A stretch of 64,000 nucleotides of DNA from positions 7,400,029 through 7,464,028 of the forward strand of contig NZ_CP007440.1 of the NCBI RefSeq assembly GCF_001579845.1, written 5' to 3'. The notes under the pieces were generated by a model. It did no database searches, was not told where the DNA came from, and was given only the letters and a program-made list of their open reading frames with translations. The translations under genes and the position numbers were made by a program. This DNA comes from Rhodoplanes sp. Z2-YC6860. GTDB lineage: Bacteria > Pseudomonadota > Alphaproteobacteria > Rhizobiales > Xanthobacteraceae. Of this stretch, positions 54,287-62,932 are shown one piece after another; the first letter of the stretch is position 1; every line of letters starts with the position of its first letter.

Positions 54287-54964
54287 TTATTGCGGTTTCC
54301 ACATGCTCGCCCGCTTCTGCGCCACGGCAATCTGATCGGCGGTCATCCGTTTCGCCACCGCCTCCCGGCTGCTGATGGCAACGCCCCGGCGGGTGTCGGA
54401 CGGCAAGAAACGCGCAGCCGCAAGATTGAGCCAGAAATACGCGCTGACGTCGTCCTGGTCCCCGGCTTCGCCCTTGGCGTAGGAGATCCCGAGATTGTAT
54501 TGCGCCTGGGCGTCGCCACGATCCGCGGCGGCGCGATACCATTTCGCAGCCTCGGCATAGTCCTGCGGCACGCCCTTGCCTTCGGAATACATGACCCCGA
54601 GGTAGAACTGGGCCGCCGCGTCGCCGCCGGCGGCCAGTGAACGCGCCATCCGCAGCGCGGAGTCATAGTCGCCGTTTTTATAGGCCGCGTAGGCCGCATC
54701 GGCGCTCGGGACCGAGTTGGCGAGACCTATCATTCGTGCCAGATCGACGGCGGACTGCTGGATCGGTTCGCGATAGACGCCAAGCGCAAAGCCCAGCCCG
54801 AGCATGAGGACGGCGATGACAGCGGTCACGGTTCGCCTGAATTCAGACCAGCGCCCGGCCACCTCCGAGCACTGCTTCAGAGCCGCCTGCAACGTCGAAA
54901 CGCGCTGCTCCAGAAGTTCGGTTTCGGGGTCTTTGCCAAATCGAATTCGCGGCAAGAACGACAT
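54287..54964 (-). CDS. Sel1-repeat protein with one membrane segment
   Basis: Start at ATG 54964 (MSFLPRIRFG) after GGGAG; 225 residues. A coiled coil (about 20-40; LEQRVSTLQAALKQC) is followed by one membrane helix (TVTAVIAVLMLGLGFALGVY) and then Sel1-like repeats: AQFYLGVMYSEGKGVPQDYA, AAKWYRAAADRGDAQAQYNL and a shorter third. The repeats would lie in the periplasm. Sel1 proteins are protein-interaction scaffolds; partner unknown. It sits alone upstream of tRNA-Gly. Confidence 0.85.
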   Translation of the reverse strand: MSFLPRIRFGKDPETELLEQRVSTLQAALKQCSEVAGRWSEFRRTVTAVIAVLMLGLGFALGVYREPIQQSAVDLARMIGLANSVPSADAAYAAYKNGDYDSALRMARSLAAGGDAAAQFYLGVMYSEGKGVPQDYAEAAKWYRAAADRGDAQAQYNLGISYAKGEAGDQDDVSAYFWLNLAAARFLPSDTRRGVAISSREAVAKRMTADQIAVAQKRASMWKPQ

Positions 54965-55128
54965 CGCCCACACTCCCGATAGACCTTCGGTTCGAGGCGG
55001 TAGGTAATTATGCGTGCCTTCCGGAACAATATAGGTAGCCGCCCGGCTGCGGCAGCAGCGGATCGACCGCTTCGTCTGATCCGTTGCTGCCGCTCAATCC
55101 CGGGCAAGAGGGCCTTGCCCTGGCCTGC

Positions 55129-57321
55129 CTAAACGAGCTTCACGTTCTTCAGCGGCAAACTCCGCACCGGCTTGCCGGTGGCCGCATAGATCGCGTTCAG
55201 CACCGCGGGCGCCGCGACGCAGATCGTCGGTTCGCCGACGCCGCCCCAGAAGTCGTGCGTCGGCACGATGACGGTCTCGACCTTGGGGAATTCGGCGAGC
55301 CGCATGATCTCATACGTATCGAAGTTGAGATTGGTGATGCGGCCCTTCTCCACCGGCATCTCGCCGTAGAGCGCGGCACTGAGCCCATAGGCCACCGAGC
55401 CCTGGACCTGCGCCTCGATCTGGCCGGGGTTCACGGCATGGCCGCAGTCGAGCGCCAGCACCAGCCGGTGCACCTTCAGCGCGCCCTTGTCCGAGACCGA
55501 GACCTCGGCGACGGCTGCCGAATAGCTGCCGTAGCCCATGAACTGGGCAAGACCCCGATGCACACCGTTCGGCAACGGCTTGCCCCAGCCGCCCTTCCCG
55601 GCCGCTGCGTTCAGCACGGCAAGGTGCTTCGGATAGTCCTTCATCAAGGCGCGGCGGAATTCCAGCGGGTCCTTGCCGGCCGCCTTCGCCACCTCGTCGA
55701 TGAAGCACTCCATGTAGATGGCGTTCTGGTTGGTGTTGACGCCGCGCCACGGGCCGACCGGCACGTGGGTGTTGCGCATCACGTATTCGATCAGGAGATT
55801 CGGCACGTGATAGCCGAGCTGGGCGTCGCCGGGCTCGGCGTAATAGCCCTGCAACTGCCGCAGGTCCTTGCCGCCGACGATGCCGCGCGGATTGAGCGTG
55901 GCGTTGATCGACTGGCCCGCGACGCGCACGTGCAATCCGGTGAGATTGCCCTTGTCGTCGAGACCCGCCGTGAGCTTGCACTGCGAGATCGGGCGATAGA
56001 AGTCGTGCGCCTGGTCCTCCTCGCGGCTCCAGATCAGCTTGACCGGGATGCCGGGGAATTCCTTGGCGATCGTCACCGCCTGCGTAACGTAGTCCTGCGT
56101 GCCGCCGCGCCGGCCGAAGCCGCCGCCGAGATCGTGACGGTAGACCTCGCATTTCGACAGCGGCACGCCGGAGGCCTCCGACAGCGCCGCGAGCGAGGCT
56201 TCGAGATTCTGCGACGGCACCCAGCACTCGGCCTTGTCGGCGGTGACGCGCGCCGTGGCGTTCATCACCTCCATGCAGGCATGCGCCAGGAACGGCGTGG
56301 CGTAGACGGCCTCGACCTTCTTCGCGGCCTCGTCGATCGCTTTGAGCGCATCGCCGTTTTTGCGGTCGCCATTGGTCTCGGCCGCGCCAAGCGCCGCCTT
56401 CAGATCCTCGGCGATGCTGGCGCTCGAGACCTTGGCGCTCTCGCCCTCGTCCCATTCGATGGGAAGAGCATCGAGCGCCTTCTTGGCGTGCCACCAGGTG
56501 TCGGCCACCACCGCCACGGCGGTGTCCTTGACCTTCACCACCTTCTTCACGCCAGGCATGCCGGAGACTTTGGCGGCATCGAAGCTTTTCACCTTGCCGC
56601 CGAACACCGGACAGTCCTTGATCGCGGCGCACACCATGCCGGGGAGCTTCAGGTCGATCGCGAAGACCTTGCTGCCGTTGAGCTTATCCGCCGTGTCGAG
56701 CCGCTTCAGCGGCTTGCCGGCGATCGTCCAGGTCTTCGGGTCCTTGAGCGTGATGCTCTTGGGATCAGGCGGCGTCACCTTCGCGGCAGCGGCGGCGACC
56801 TTGCCGTAGGTCGTCTTGCGCTTGCTCGCCTCGTGGGTGATCACGCCCTTGCCGACCTTCAGTTCGGCAACCGGCACCTTCCACTGATCGGCGGCGGCCT
56901 GCAGCAGCATGATGCGGGCGGCCGCGCCGCCTTTCCGGACATAGTCCTGCGAGGTGCGGATGCCTCGGCTGCCGCCGGTGCCCATCTCGCCCCACGCGCG
57001 CTTGGCCGCGAGATTGCGGCCGGGCGTGACGCCCTCGGTCGTCACCTTCCCCCAATCGCACTCGAGTTCTTCGGCAACGAGTTGAGCGAGGCCCGTGAGC
57101 GTGCCCTGCCCCATCTCGGAGCGCGCGATGCGGATCACGCAGGTGTCGTCGGGCTTGATTGCGACCCAGACGTTCACCTCGTTGGCCTCGTTCTGCGCAA
57201 GCGCCGTGCCGGCGAACGGCACGCTCAGGCCGAGCGCGAGACCGCCGCCTGCAGCCGCGGTGCCGACCACGAACTTGCGGCGGGAGAGGTGCTTGCCTTT
57301 TCCGAATGTCATCTTTCTCAT
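55129..57321 (-). CDS. Molybdopterin-binding subunit of a xanthine-dehydrogenase-family hydroxylase (IorB-like, Tat-exported)
   Basis: Start at ATG 57321 (MRKMTF) behind GGAGG; 730 residues. A Tat signal (SRRKFVVGTAAAGG) directs it to the periplasm with its [2Fe-2S] partner. The molybdenum cofactor subunit is clear: RSEMGQGTLTGLAQLVAEEL near 70, MGTGGSRGIRTS near 113, DLGGGFGRRG near 385 and the catalytic Glu697 in GGVGEPTICVAAPAVLNAI. This resembles isoquinoline 1-oxidoreductase or aldehyde oxidase beta subunits; substrate unknown. The iron-sulfur subunit gene lies just upstream. No cytochrome c or FAD subunit is adjacent. Confidence 0.93.
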   Translation of the reverse strand: MRKMTFGKGKHLSRRKFVVGTAAAGGGLALGLSVPFAGTALAQNEANEVNVWVAIKPDDTCVIRIARSEMGQGTLTGLAQLVAEELECDWGKVTTEGVTPGRNLAAKRAWGEMGTGGSRGIRTSQDYVRKGGAAARIMLLQAAADQWKVPVAELKVGKGVITHEASKRKTTYGKVAAAAAKVTPPDPKSITLKDPKTWTIAGKPLKRLDTADKLNGSKVFAIDLKLPGMVCAAIKDCPVFGGKVKSFDAAKVSGMPGVKKVVKVKDTAVAVVADTWWHAKKALDALPIEWDEGESAKVSSASIAEDLKAALGAAETNGDRKNGDALKAIDEAAKKVEAVYATPFLAHACMEVMNATARVTADKAECWVPSQNLEASLAALSEASGVPLSKCEVYRHDLGGGFGRRGGTQDYVTQAVTIAKEFPGIPVKLIWSREEDQAHDFYRPISQCKLTAGLDDKGNLTGLHVRVAGQSINATLNPRGIVGGKDLRQLQGYYAEPGDAQLGYHVPNLLIEYVMRNTHVPVGPWRGVNTNQNAIYMECFIDEVAKAAGKDPLEFRRALMKDYPKHLAVLNAAAGKGGWGKPLPNGVHRGLAQFMGYGSYSAAVAEVSVSDKGALKVHRLVLALDCGHAVNPGQIEAQVQGSVAYGLSAALYGEMPVEKGRITNLNFDTYEIMRLAEFPKVETVIVPTHDFWGGVGEPTICVAAPAVLNAIYAATGKPVRSLPLKNVKLV

Positions 57322-57332
57322 GGCGCCCTCCC

Positions 57333-57803
57333 TCAACCCTTGCTTCCGGTGGTGGAGGTGCCCGCGGCCATGTGCACGGCCTCGCGGATGCGCTGATAGG
57401 TGCCGCAGCGACAGATGTTGGTCATCGCGGCATCGATGTCCTGGTCGGTCGGGCGCGGCGTCTTTTTCAGAAGCGCCGCCGCCGCCATGATCTGGCCGGA
57501 CTGGCAGTAACCGCATTGCGGCACGTCGACCGCAGCCCAGGCCTTCTGCACCGGATGCGATGAATTGGGCGACAGCCCCTCGATGGTGACGATCTTGTCG
57601 GTGGCTTTGACGCTGCCGACCGGAACGGAGCAGGAGCGCTGCACCTCGCCGTTGATATGCACGGAGCACGCGCCGCATTGCGCCACGCCGCAGCCGTATT
57701 TCGTGCCAGTCAGACCGACGTGTTCGCGGATCACCCAGAGCAGCGGCGTATCGTCCTCGACGCGCACGTCGCGGACTTTGCCGTTTATGTTCAGTTTCGC
57801 CAT
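57333..57803 (-). CDS. [2Fe-2S] subunit of the same hydroxylase (IorA-like)
   Basis: Start at ATG 57803 (MAKLNINGK); 156 residues. The plant-type ferredoxin cluster is in YGCGVAQCGACSVHINGE with the fourth Cys further on, and the second cluster in PQCGYCQSGQ and NICRCGTYQRI. All eight Cys are present. No FAD domain, so electrons come from or go to another partner. It is 11 bases upstream of the molybdenum subunit, on the same transcript. The protein has no signal peptide and is probably exported with its Tat-bearing partner. Confidence 0.95.
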   Translation of the reverse strand: MAKLNINGKVRDVRVEDDTPLLWVIREHVGLTGTKYGCGVAQCGACSVHINGEVQRSCSVPVGSVKATDKIVTIEGLSPNSSHPVQKAWAAVDVPQCGYCQSGQIMAAAALLKKTPRPTDQDIDAAMTNICRCGTYQRIREAVHMAAGTSTTGSKG

Positions 57804-58085
57804 TGATCGTCTCCCTCGATGGCTTGCGGCCACCAGATATCAAAGCGGGCTCGCGGCCCGCGCCCATCAGACGTTTCTTGTTGTTGTTCGAAGAAAGCTT
57901 AGCGCGGCGCTCACGCGCTGCCTACGCAGTTTTGAGCCGTTCAAAGCTAAGTGACCGCGCCCGCGGTCGCCGCTCGAATCAAAAAACTGTCACGCGGCAA
58001 TCCCACAGGAACGGGCGGGATTTTCGCCCCACAAAGGCCGCGGGATCTGCAAATTGCCGCCCAACGAACGGGGCGTTATGCCGCA

Positions 58086-60398
58086 ATGCAGAAAATTACG
58101 ACGCTCGCTCTCATCATCTTCGCGCTTTTGACCGTCCAGCCCGCATGGTCGCAGGACGTAGGAGATGCGGCAGCGCATCCGGCGCCCTCCGTTACCGCCG
58201 CGCAGGCCCAGCAGGCGCTCGAAGTGCTTCAGGACGACGCCAAACGCGGCCAGCTGATCCAGACGCTGCAGACCATCGCCAAGATGTCCTCGGCCCAAAC
58301 GGCTTCGGCAACCGCTCCGGCCGTGGCCGCCGACAATCTCGGCGTCCAGATCATGGTGCAGGTCTCGAACTGGTTCGGCGAGGTGTCGAACACGCTCGCC
58401 AACGCGGCACGCCGGGTCACCGACTTCCCGATGATCTTTTACTGGTCGGTCGAACTGGCCAAGGACCCGTACACCCGCCACATCCTGATCGACACCGCGT
58501 GGAAGCTCGCGCTGGTGCTCGTCTGCGCGCTCGCCATCGAGTGGCTGGTCTGGCGCGCGTTGCGAAGGCCGCTTGGTGCGATCAATCGATATGTGCCGCT
58601 GCGCAGCCGCCAGGCGGAGCCGGCGCCCGAGCCCGCCGATGGAACGCCGGAGAATCTCGGCCATGAGTTGAAGCGACACAGCACCCTCGCCACCGCTTGG
58701 CAGCTCACATTGCGGCTGCCATTTGTGCTGGCGCGACTCGTGCTCGATCTCGCGCCGGTGCTGGCCTTTGCCGCCGTCGGCAACCTGCTGCTCGCGACCG
58801 AGATCGGCACCGCGGCGACGCCGCGCGTCATCATCCTGGCGATGGTGAACGCTTATGTTCTGTGCCGCGTGGTGCTTTGCGTCGTTGGCGCGCTGGTCTC
58901 GCCTGCAGCGAACCAGCCGAGCCTGTTCATCATCCGCGACGAGACCGCGGCCTACATCACGATCTGGGCGCGGCGCATTGTCGTGCTCGCGGTGTTCGGA
59001 GTGGCACTGGCCAACGTGGCACTGCTGCTCGGACTCTATCGGCCGGCCTACTTCGCCGTCGTGCGGATCATCATCCTGGTGGTGCACCTGCTGCTGGTGG
59101 TCGTCACCCTGCAATGCCGACAGGCCGTGGCCGATCTCATCAAGGCGCCGGACAATGCCCACGGCGTCTTTGCCATCATGCGCAACCGCCTGGCCGACAC
59201 CTGGCACATCCTCGCGATCATGCTCAATCTCGCGCTGTGGGGCGTCTGGGCGCTGCGCGTGCAGAACGGCTACGCGCTGCTGCTGCAGTATTTCCTCTCC
59301 ACGGTCGCCGTGCTGGTCATCGCACGGCTTGCCATGGTCGCCGTGATGGCGATCCTCGACCGGATCTTCCGCATCAGCCCGGATCTCATCCGCCGCTATC
59401 CGGGCCTCGAAGCGCGCGCCAACCGGTATTTCCCCGCCTTGCGATCGACCGTGTCCGGCATCATCACCGCGATCACGATCGTGGCGCTGCTTGAAGTGTG
59501 GGGCATCGGCGTCACCACATGGTTCTCCTCCAGCATGGTCGGCCGGCGGCTGCTCTCCGCCGTCGCGACCATCGGCATCGCCAGCATCGTGGCGCTCGCC
59601 GTCTGGGAGGCCGCCAACGCCGGCATGGAGCGGCATCTGGCGCGGCTCGCACGCGAAAACCGTTTTGGCCGGGCGGCGCGGCTGCGCACGTTCCTGCCGA
59701 TGCTGCGCACCACGCTGCTCGCTGTCATCCTGACGGTCGTCGCACTGACGGCGCTGAGCGAACTCGGCGTCAACATCGCGCCGTTGCTCGCCGGCGCAGG
59801 CATCATCGGCATCGCCATCGGCTTCGGCTCGCAGAAGCTCGTGCAGGACTTGATCACGGGGCTGTTCCTGCTGCTCGAAAACGCCATGCAGGTCGGCGAC
59901 TCCGTCACGGTGTCAGGCCTCAGCGGCGTGGTCGAGAATCTGTCGATCCGCACCATCCGGCTTCGCGCCGGCGACGGCTCGGTGCACATCGTGCCGTTCA
60001 GCTCGGTAACGAGCGTCACCAACACCAACCGCGGCATCGGCAACGCCGCGATCAGCGTGAGCGTCGACTACAACGAGGACGTCGATCACGTTGGCGAGGT
60101 GCTGAAGGAGATCGTCGCAGAAATGCGGAAGGAGCCGCGCTTCAATTCAATGATCCGCGGCGACCTCGATCTGTGGGGCGTCGACAAGGTCGACGCCACC
60201 ATGGTGACGATCGCGGGTCAAATCCAATGCACCGACAGCGGCCGCTGGCCGGTGCAGCGCGAGTTCTACCGGCGGATGAAGAAGCGCTTCCAGGAGACCG
60301 GTATCGAAATCGCGCGGCCACCATCGACGACCGTGGTGCTGCAGGGCTTTCAGGACATGCCGGAGAAGAAGCCGGTCGGCCGGGCCCGGGCGGGATAG
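58086..60398 (+). CDS. Large MscS-family mechanosensitive channel
   Basis: ATG 58086; 770 residues with a signal peptide (IIFALLTVQPAWSQ). A periplasmic or helical region and about eight membrane segments lead to the MscS core near 575-700: LLAGAGIIGIAIGFGSQKLV, DLITGLFLLLENAMQVGDSV and RTIRLRAGDGSVHIVPFSSV, followed by the beta/C-terminal domain. Opens on membrane tension and protects against hypo-osmotic shock; large MscS (YbiO/YjeP-like) types are common in Rhizobiales. A longer open frame to 57951 is not needed. Convergent with the dacB-like gene. Confidence 0.92.
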   Translation: MQKITTLALIIFALLTVQPAWSQDVGDAAAHPAPSVTAAQAQQALEVLQDDAKRGQLIQTLQTIAKMSSAQTASATAPAVAADNLGVQIMVQVSNWFGEVSNTLANAARRVTDFPMIFYWSVELAKDPYTRHILIDTAWKLALVLVCALAIEWLVWRALRRPLGAINRYVPLRSRQAEPAPEPADGTPENLGHELKRHSTLATAWQLTLRLPFVLARLVLDLAPVLAFAAVGNLLLATEIGTAATPRVIILAMVNAYVLCRVVLCVVGALVSPAANQPSLFIIRDETAAYITIWARRIVVLAVFGVALANVALLLGLYRPAYFAVVRIIILVVHLLLVVVTLQCRQAVADLIKAPDNAHGVFAIMRNRLADTWHILAIMLNLALWGVWALRVQNGYALLLQYFLSTVAVLVIARLAMVAVMAILDRIFRISPDLIRRYPGLEARANRYFPALRSTVSGIITAITIVALLEVWGIGVTTWFSSSMVGRRLLSAVATIGIASIVALAVWEAANAGMERHLARLARENRFGRAARLRTFLPMLRTTLLAVILTVVALTALSELGVNIAPLLAGAGIIGIAIGFGSQKLVQDLITGLFLLLENAMQVGDSVTVSGLSGVVENLSIRTIRLRAGDGSVHIVPFSSVTSVTNTNRGIGNAAISVSVDYNEDVDHVGEVLKEIVAEMRKEPRFNSMIRGDLDLWGVDKVDATMVTIAGQIQCTDSGRWPVQREFYRRMKKRFQETGIEIARPPSTTVVLQGFQDMPEKKPVGRARAG

Positions 60399-60413
60399 CG
60401 CGCCCGCTCCAGG

Positions 60414-61595
60414 CTACAGCTCGGATTCGATCGCCTTAAGCAGCTTGAAGCGCATCGTGCCGTCGTTGCCCTTGAGCGCGATCACGAAACGCATCTGCCC
60501 GTGCGCCGAGGTGCTGGTGTAGCCCGCGAGCGTGCGCACGCCGTCGAGCGTGCCGCTCTTGTACGAGGTGCCTTCGCCGCCTTTGAGCAGGCCGGCATGG
60601 GGCGCGAACAGGTCGAGCACCTTGACGAGGCCGCGCGCCGTGAAGTGGTTGCCACGGCTGAGCCCCGAGCCTTCCTCCAGCTGGATGTCTTTGGCGAGGC
60701 CGTTCGCGGCAAGAATCTCGCGCGCGACTTGGAGCGACTTCTTAAGGCTGGCGGGACCGCCCAGCTTGTGCGCGCCCATTTCCATGAAGACCTGGTTGGC
60801 GATGTAGTTGTTCGAGGAATGCAGCAGCTCGCGGAGGATCTCCCCGAGCGGGCGCGACTGCTTGTGAACGTAGACCGGAGTCAGATGCGCGGGCACCGGG
60901 CCGAAGGATATCTTGCCTTTCACGCTGCCGCCCGCCTTCTTGATGAACTCGGCGAGCAGTTCGCCGGCATAGCGCAGGCTCACCGCCGGCTCCTGGCTGA
61001 GGCTGATGCGGCCGTTGCCTTCAGGCCCTCGGGCCCGAAATTGGCTGATCGCAAGCGGCGTGATCGGCGTCTGCTCCTCGGCGGATTGGACCGTTTTACC
61101 GTGGCGTACGGCGCTGATCGTGTTGAAATTCACCGCCAACGCGGAGTTGATGGCATCGTAGGACCGGCTGCTGATCTCGGCGCCTGGAATTTTGAGATCG
61201 GCGGGATAGTAACTCGCGTCGAGCACGATACCGGTCAGCGGGTCCTTGCCGACCTTGGCGACAAGGTTTTCCGCAAGCACGGCCAGCTCTTCCGAGATCA
61301 GGAAGGGATCGCCGCCGCCGCGCACATACAGCACCCGTTTGCTGTCCAGATAGAACTGGGTCTGGAAACGGTAGTCTTCGCCCAGCACCTGCAAAGCCAG
61401 CCAGGACGTGACGATCTTGGTCACAGAAGCCGGAACGAAAGGCTGATCGGCATTCTGCGCCACGAGTTCGTTGCCGGCGGCATCGATCACGAACACCAGC
61501 CCCGCAGGCGCCAGCGCCGCGACCTTCTCCTTCGCGCCGGCGAGCGCCTGCGCAGGCAGAAGAAGGAGCGCGAGGAGCAACAGGCGAGACCACAT
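60414..61595 (-). CDS. dacB: PBP4-type D-Ala-D-Ala carboxypeptidase/endopeptidase
   Basis: Start at ATG 61595 (MWSRLLLLALLLLPAQA), after GGGAAAA; an upstream TTG is weaker. 393 residues, shorter than E. coli DacB. Signal peptide at the start. Active site: Ser57-x-x-Lys60 (ASVTK, counting from ATG 61595), SSNNYIANQ as SxN, and KSGTLDGV as KTG. Cleaves peptidoglycan cross-links in the periplasm. It is convergent with the MscS gene, 15 bases between stops. Confidence 0.93.
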   Translation of the reverse strand: MWSRLLLLALLLLPAQALAGAKEKVAALAPAGLVFVIDAAGNELVAQNADQPFVPASVTKIVTSWLALQVLGEDYRFQTQFYLDSKRVLYVRGGGDPFLISEELAVLAENLVAKVGKDPLTGIVLDASYYPADLKIPGAEISSRSYDAINSALAVNFNTISAVRHGKTVQSAEEQTPITPLAISQFRARGPEGNGRISLSQEPAVSLRYAGELLAEFIKKAGGSVKGKISFGPVPAHLTPVYVHKQSRPLGEILRELLHSSNNYIANQVFMEMGAHKLGGPASLKKSLQVAREILAANGLAKDIQLEEGSGLSRGNHFTARGLVKVLDLFAPHAGLLKGGEGTSYKSGTLDGVRTLAGYTSTSAHGQMRFVIALKGNDGTMRFKLLKAIESEL

Positions 61596-61625
61596 GGCGC
61601 TTTTCCCGCTTGGCAACGGTCGGCT

Positions 61626-62714
61626 TCAGACCTTGAAGTGCTTGCTGAGCTTCAGCCCCTGGGCCTGATAATTCGAGCCGATGCCCATGCCGTAGAGCGT
61701 CTTCGGCTTGTCGATCATCGTCTCGTAGACCAGCCTGCCGACGATCTGGCCGTGCTCCAGGATGAACGGCACCTCGCGCGAGCGCACCTCCAGCACGGCG
61801 CGGGCACCCTTGCCGCCCGCGCCCGCATAACCGAAGCCCGGATCGAAGAAGCCCGCATAGTGCACGCGGAATTCGCCGACCAGCGGATCGAACGGCACCA
61901 TCTCGGCCGCGTAATCCGGCGGCACCTGCACGGCCTCTTTCGAGGCAAGGATATAAAACTCGCCCGGATCGAGGATCAGGCTCCTGTCGGCGCGTGCCGC
62001 GATCGGCTCCCAGAAGTCGCCGACCGCATGGCCATCGCGCTTCTCGACGTCGATCAAGCCGGTGTGCCGCTTGGCCCGATAGCCGACGAAGTTGTTGGGA
62101 CCAAGCCCCGCGAGATCGACGCCGACCGCGATGCCGAGCGTGAGATCGGCATCGGCATCGTCGGTGAGCCGCTCCTTGTCGTGCAGCGCGCGCAGCGCCG
62201 CCGCATCGAGCGTCGCGTGTCCGCGGCGGAATCTGATCTGCGACAGCCGGGAGCCTTCGCGCACCAGCACTGGGAACGTCTTCGGGCTGATCTCGGCGTA
62301 GAGCGGACCGTGATAGCCGGCATCGATCTGGTCGAAGCCGCGCGTCCGATCGGCGATCACGCGGGTGAACACGTCGATACGGCCGGTCGAGCTTTTCGGA
62401 TTGGCGGCGGCGGCGATGTCGGGCGGCAGCGCGAGGCTTTCCAGCAGCGGCACGATGTAGACGCAGTTGGTCTCGAGCACCGCGCCGTCGGTCAGCGTGA
62501 TCTCGTGGAGCTTGAGATTGTCGATGCGCTCCTCGACCGTGGTGCGCGGCCCGGGCAGGAAGCTCGCCCGCACCCGGTAGGCCTTGGGGCCGAGCCGCAG
62601 GTCGAGGCTCGCCGGCTGGATCTGGTCAGGCGCGAAGGCCCGCGAGGGACGAATCCCACCGTTCTTCGCCAGCTCCGAGATCATGTGATCGGGCAGAATG
62701 CCCTTGGTCGCCAT
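61626..62714 (-). CDS. dcd: 2'-deoxycytidine 5'-triphosphate deaminase, two-domain alphaproteobacterial type
   Basis: 362 residues, nearly twice the length of E. coli Dcd (193), the duplicated PF06559 form. Two similar halves: QIQPASLDLRLGPKAYRVRA near 30 with ANPKSSTGRIDVFTRVIAD near 104, and DRSLILDPGEFYILASKEAV near 243 with HYAGFFDPGFGYAG near 288. It makes dUTP from dCTP for thymidylate synthesis. Divergent from metZ; its start (62714) is about 60 bases from the metZ promoter. Confidence 0.95.
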   Translation of the reverse strand: MATKGILPDHMISELAKNGGIRPSRAFAPDQIQPASLDLRLGPKAYRVRASFLPGPRTTVEERIDNLKLHEITLTDGAVLETNCVYIVPLLESLALPPDIAAAANPKSSTGRIDVFTRVIADRTRGFDQIDAGYHGPLYAEISPKTFPVLVREGSRLSQIRFRRGHATLDAAALRALHDKERLTDDADADLTLGIAVGVDLAGLGPNNFVGYRAKRHTGLIDVEKRDGHAVGDFWEPIAARADRSLILDPGEFYILASKEAVQVPPDYAAEMVPFDPLVGEFRVHYAGFFDPGFGYAGAGGKGARAVLEVRSREVPFILEHGQIVGRLVYETMIDKPKTLYGMGIGSNYQAQGLKLSKHFKV

Positions 62715-62772
62715 CGCCGGGCCTTAGGCTTTACGCGGGAAAACTACGGAAATGCTGTACCCGACGGGTGCC

Positions 62773-62801
62773 TTGACGGGAAGGCATCTGGACCGTATGA
62801 C
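62773..62801 (+). promoter_or_regulatory. Promoter of the metZ leader
   Basis: TTGACG (62773-62778), 17-base spacer, TATGAC (62796-62801). Spacing is ideal and both boxes are one or two bases off consensus. Transcription would start about 62808, just ahead of the riboswitch. Confidence 0.75.
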
Positions 62802-62813
62802 CACACCTATCTC

Positions 62814-62874
62814 CGTGGTCATTTGAGCCGGCCGGCTTGCAGCCACGTAAAACAAATCGCTAAACAGGCCGGGG
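62814..62874 (+). promoter_or_regulatory. SAM-II riboswitch
   Basis: P1 pairs CGTGG (62814-62818) with CCACG (62843-62847). The loop carries the long run TCATTTGAGCCGGCC and the 3' strand ends in the conserved AAATCGCTAAACA; AGGCCGGGG (62867-62875) can pair back with CCGGCC (62828-62833) to close the H-type pseudoknot. This matches the SAM-II (metA-type) aptamer of Alphaproteobacteria, which represses methionine genes when SAM is plentiful. Confidence 0.85.
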
Positions 62875-62883
62875 ACGTTTGTG

Positions 62884-62912
62884 CCCGGCCCGATTTATCG
62901 GCCGGGTTTTTT
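62884..62912 (+). terminator. SAM-controlled terminator of the metZ leader
   Basis: CCCGGCC (62884-62890) can pair with GGCCGGG at 62900-62906, followed by six T (62907-62912): an intrinsic terminator. The same CCCGGCC can instead pair with the identical GGCCGGG at 62868-62874, part of the aptamer pseudoknot, forming an antiterminator. So SAM binding would free the terminator, and low SAM would favour read-through into metZ. Confidence 0.82.
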
Positions 62913-62932
62913 GTTGGCTGGAGGAAGCCGGA

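Noticed and set aside
55084..57396. A 770-codon open frame on the plus strand opposite the molybdenum hydroxylase
   Set aside because: Shadow of a high-G+C gene: rich in Arg, His and Asp, no recognised domain, while the minus frame has all cofactor motifs.
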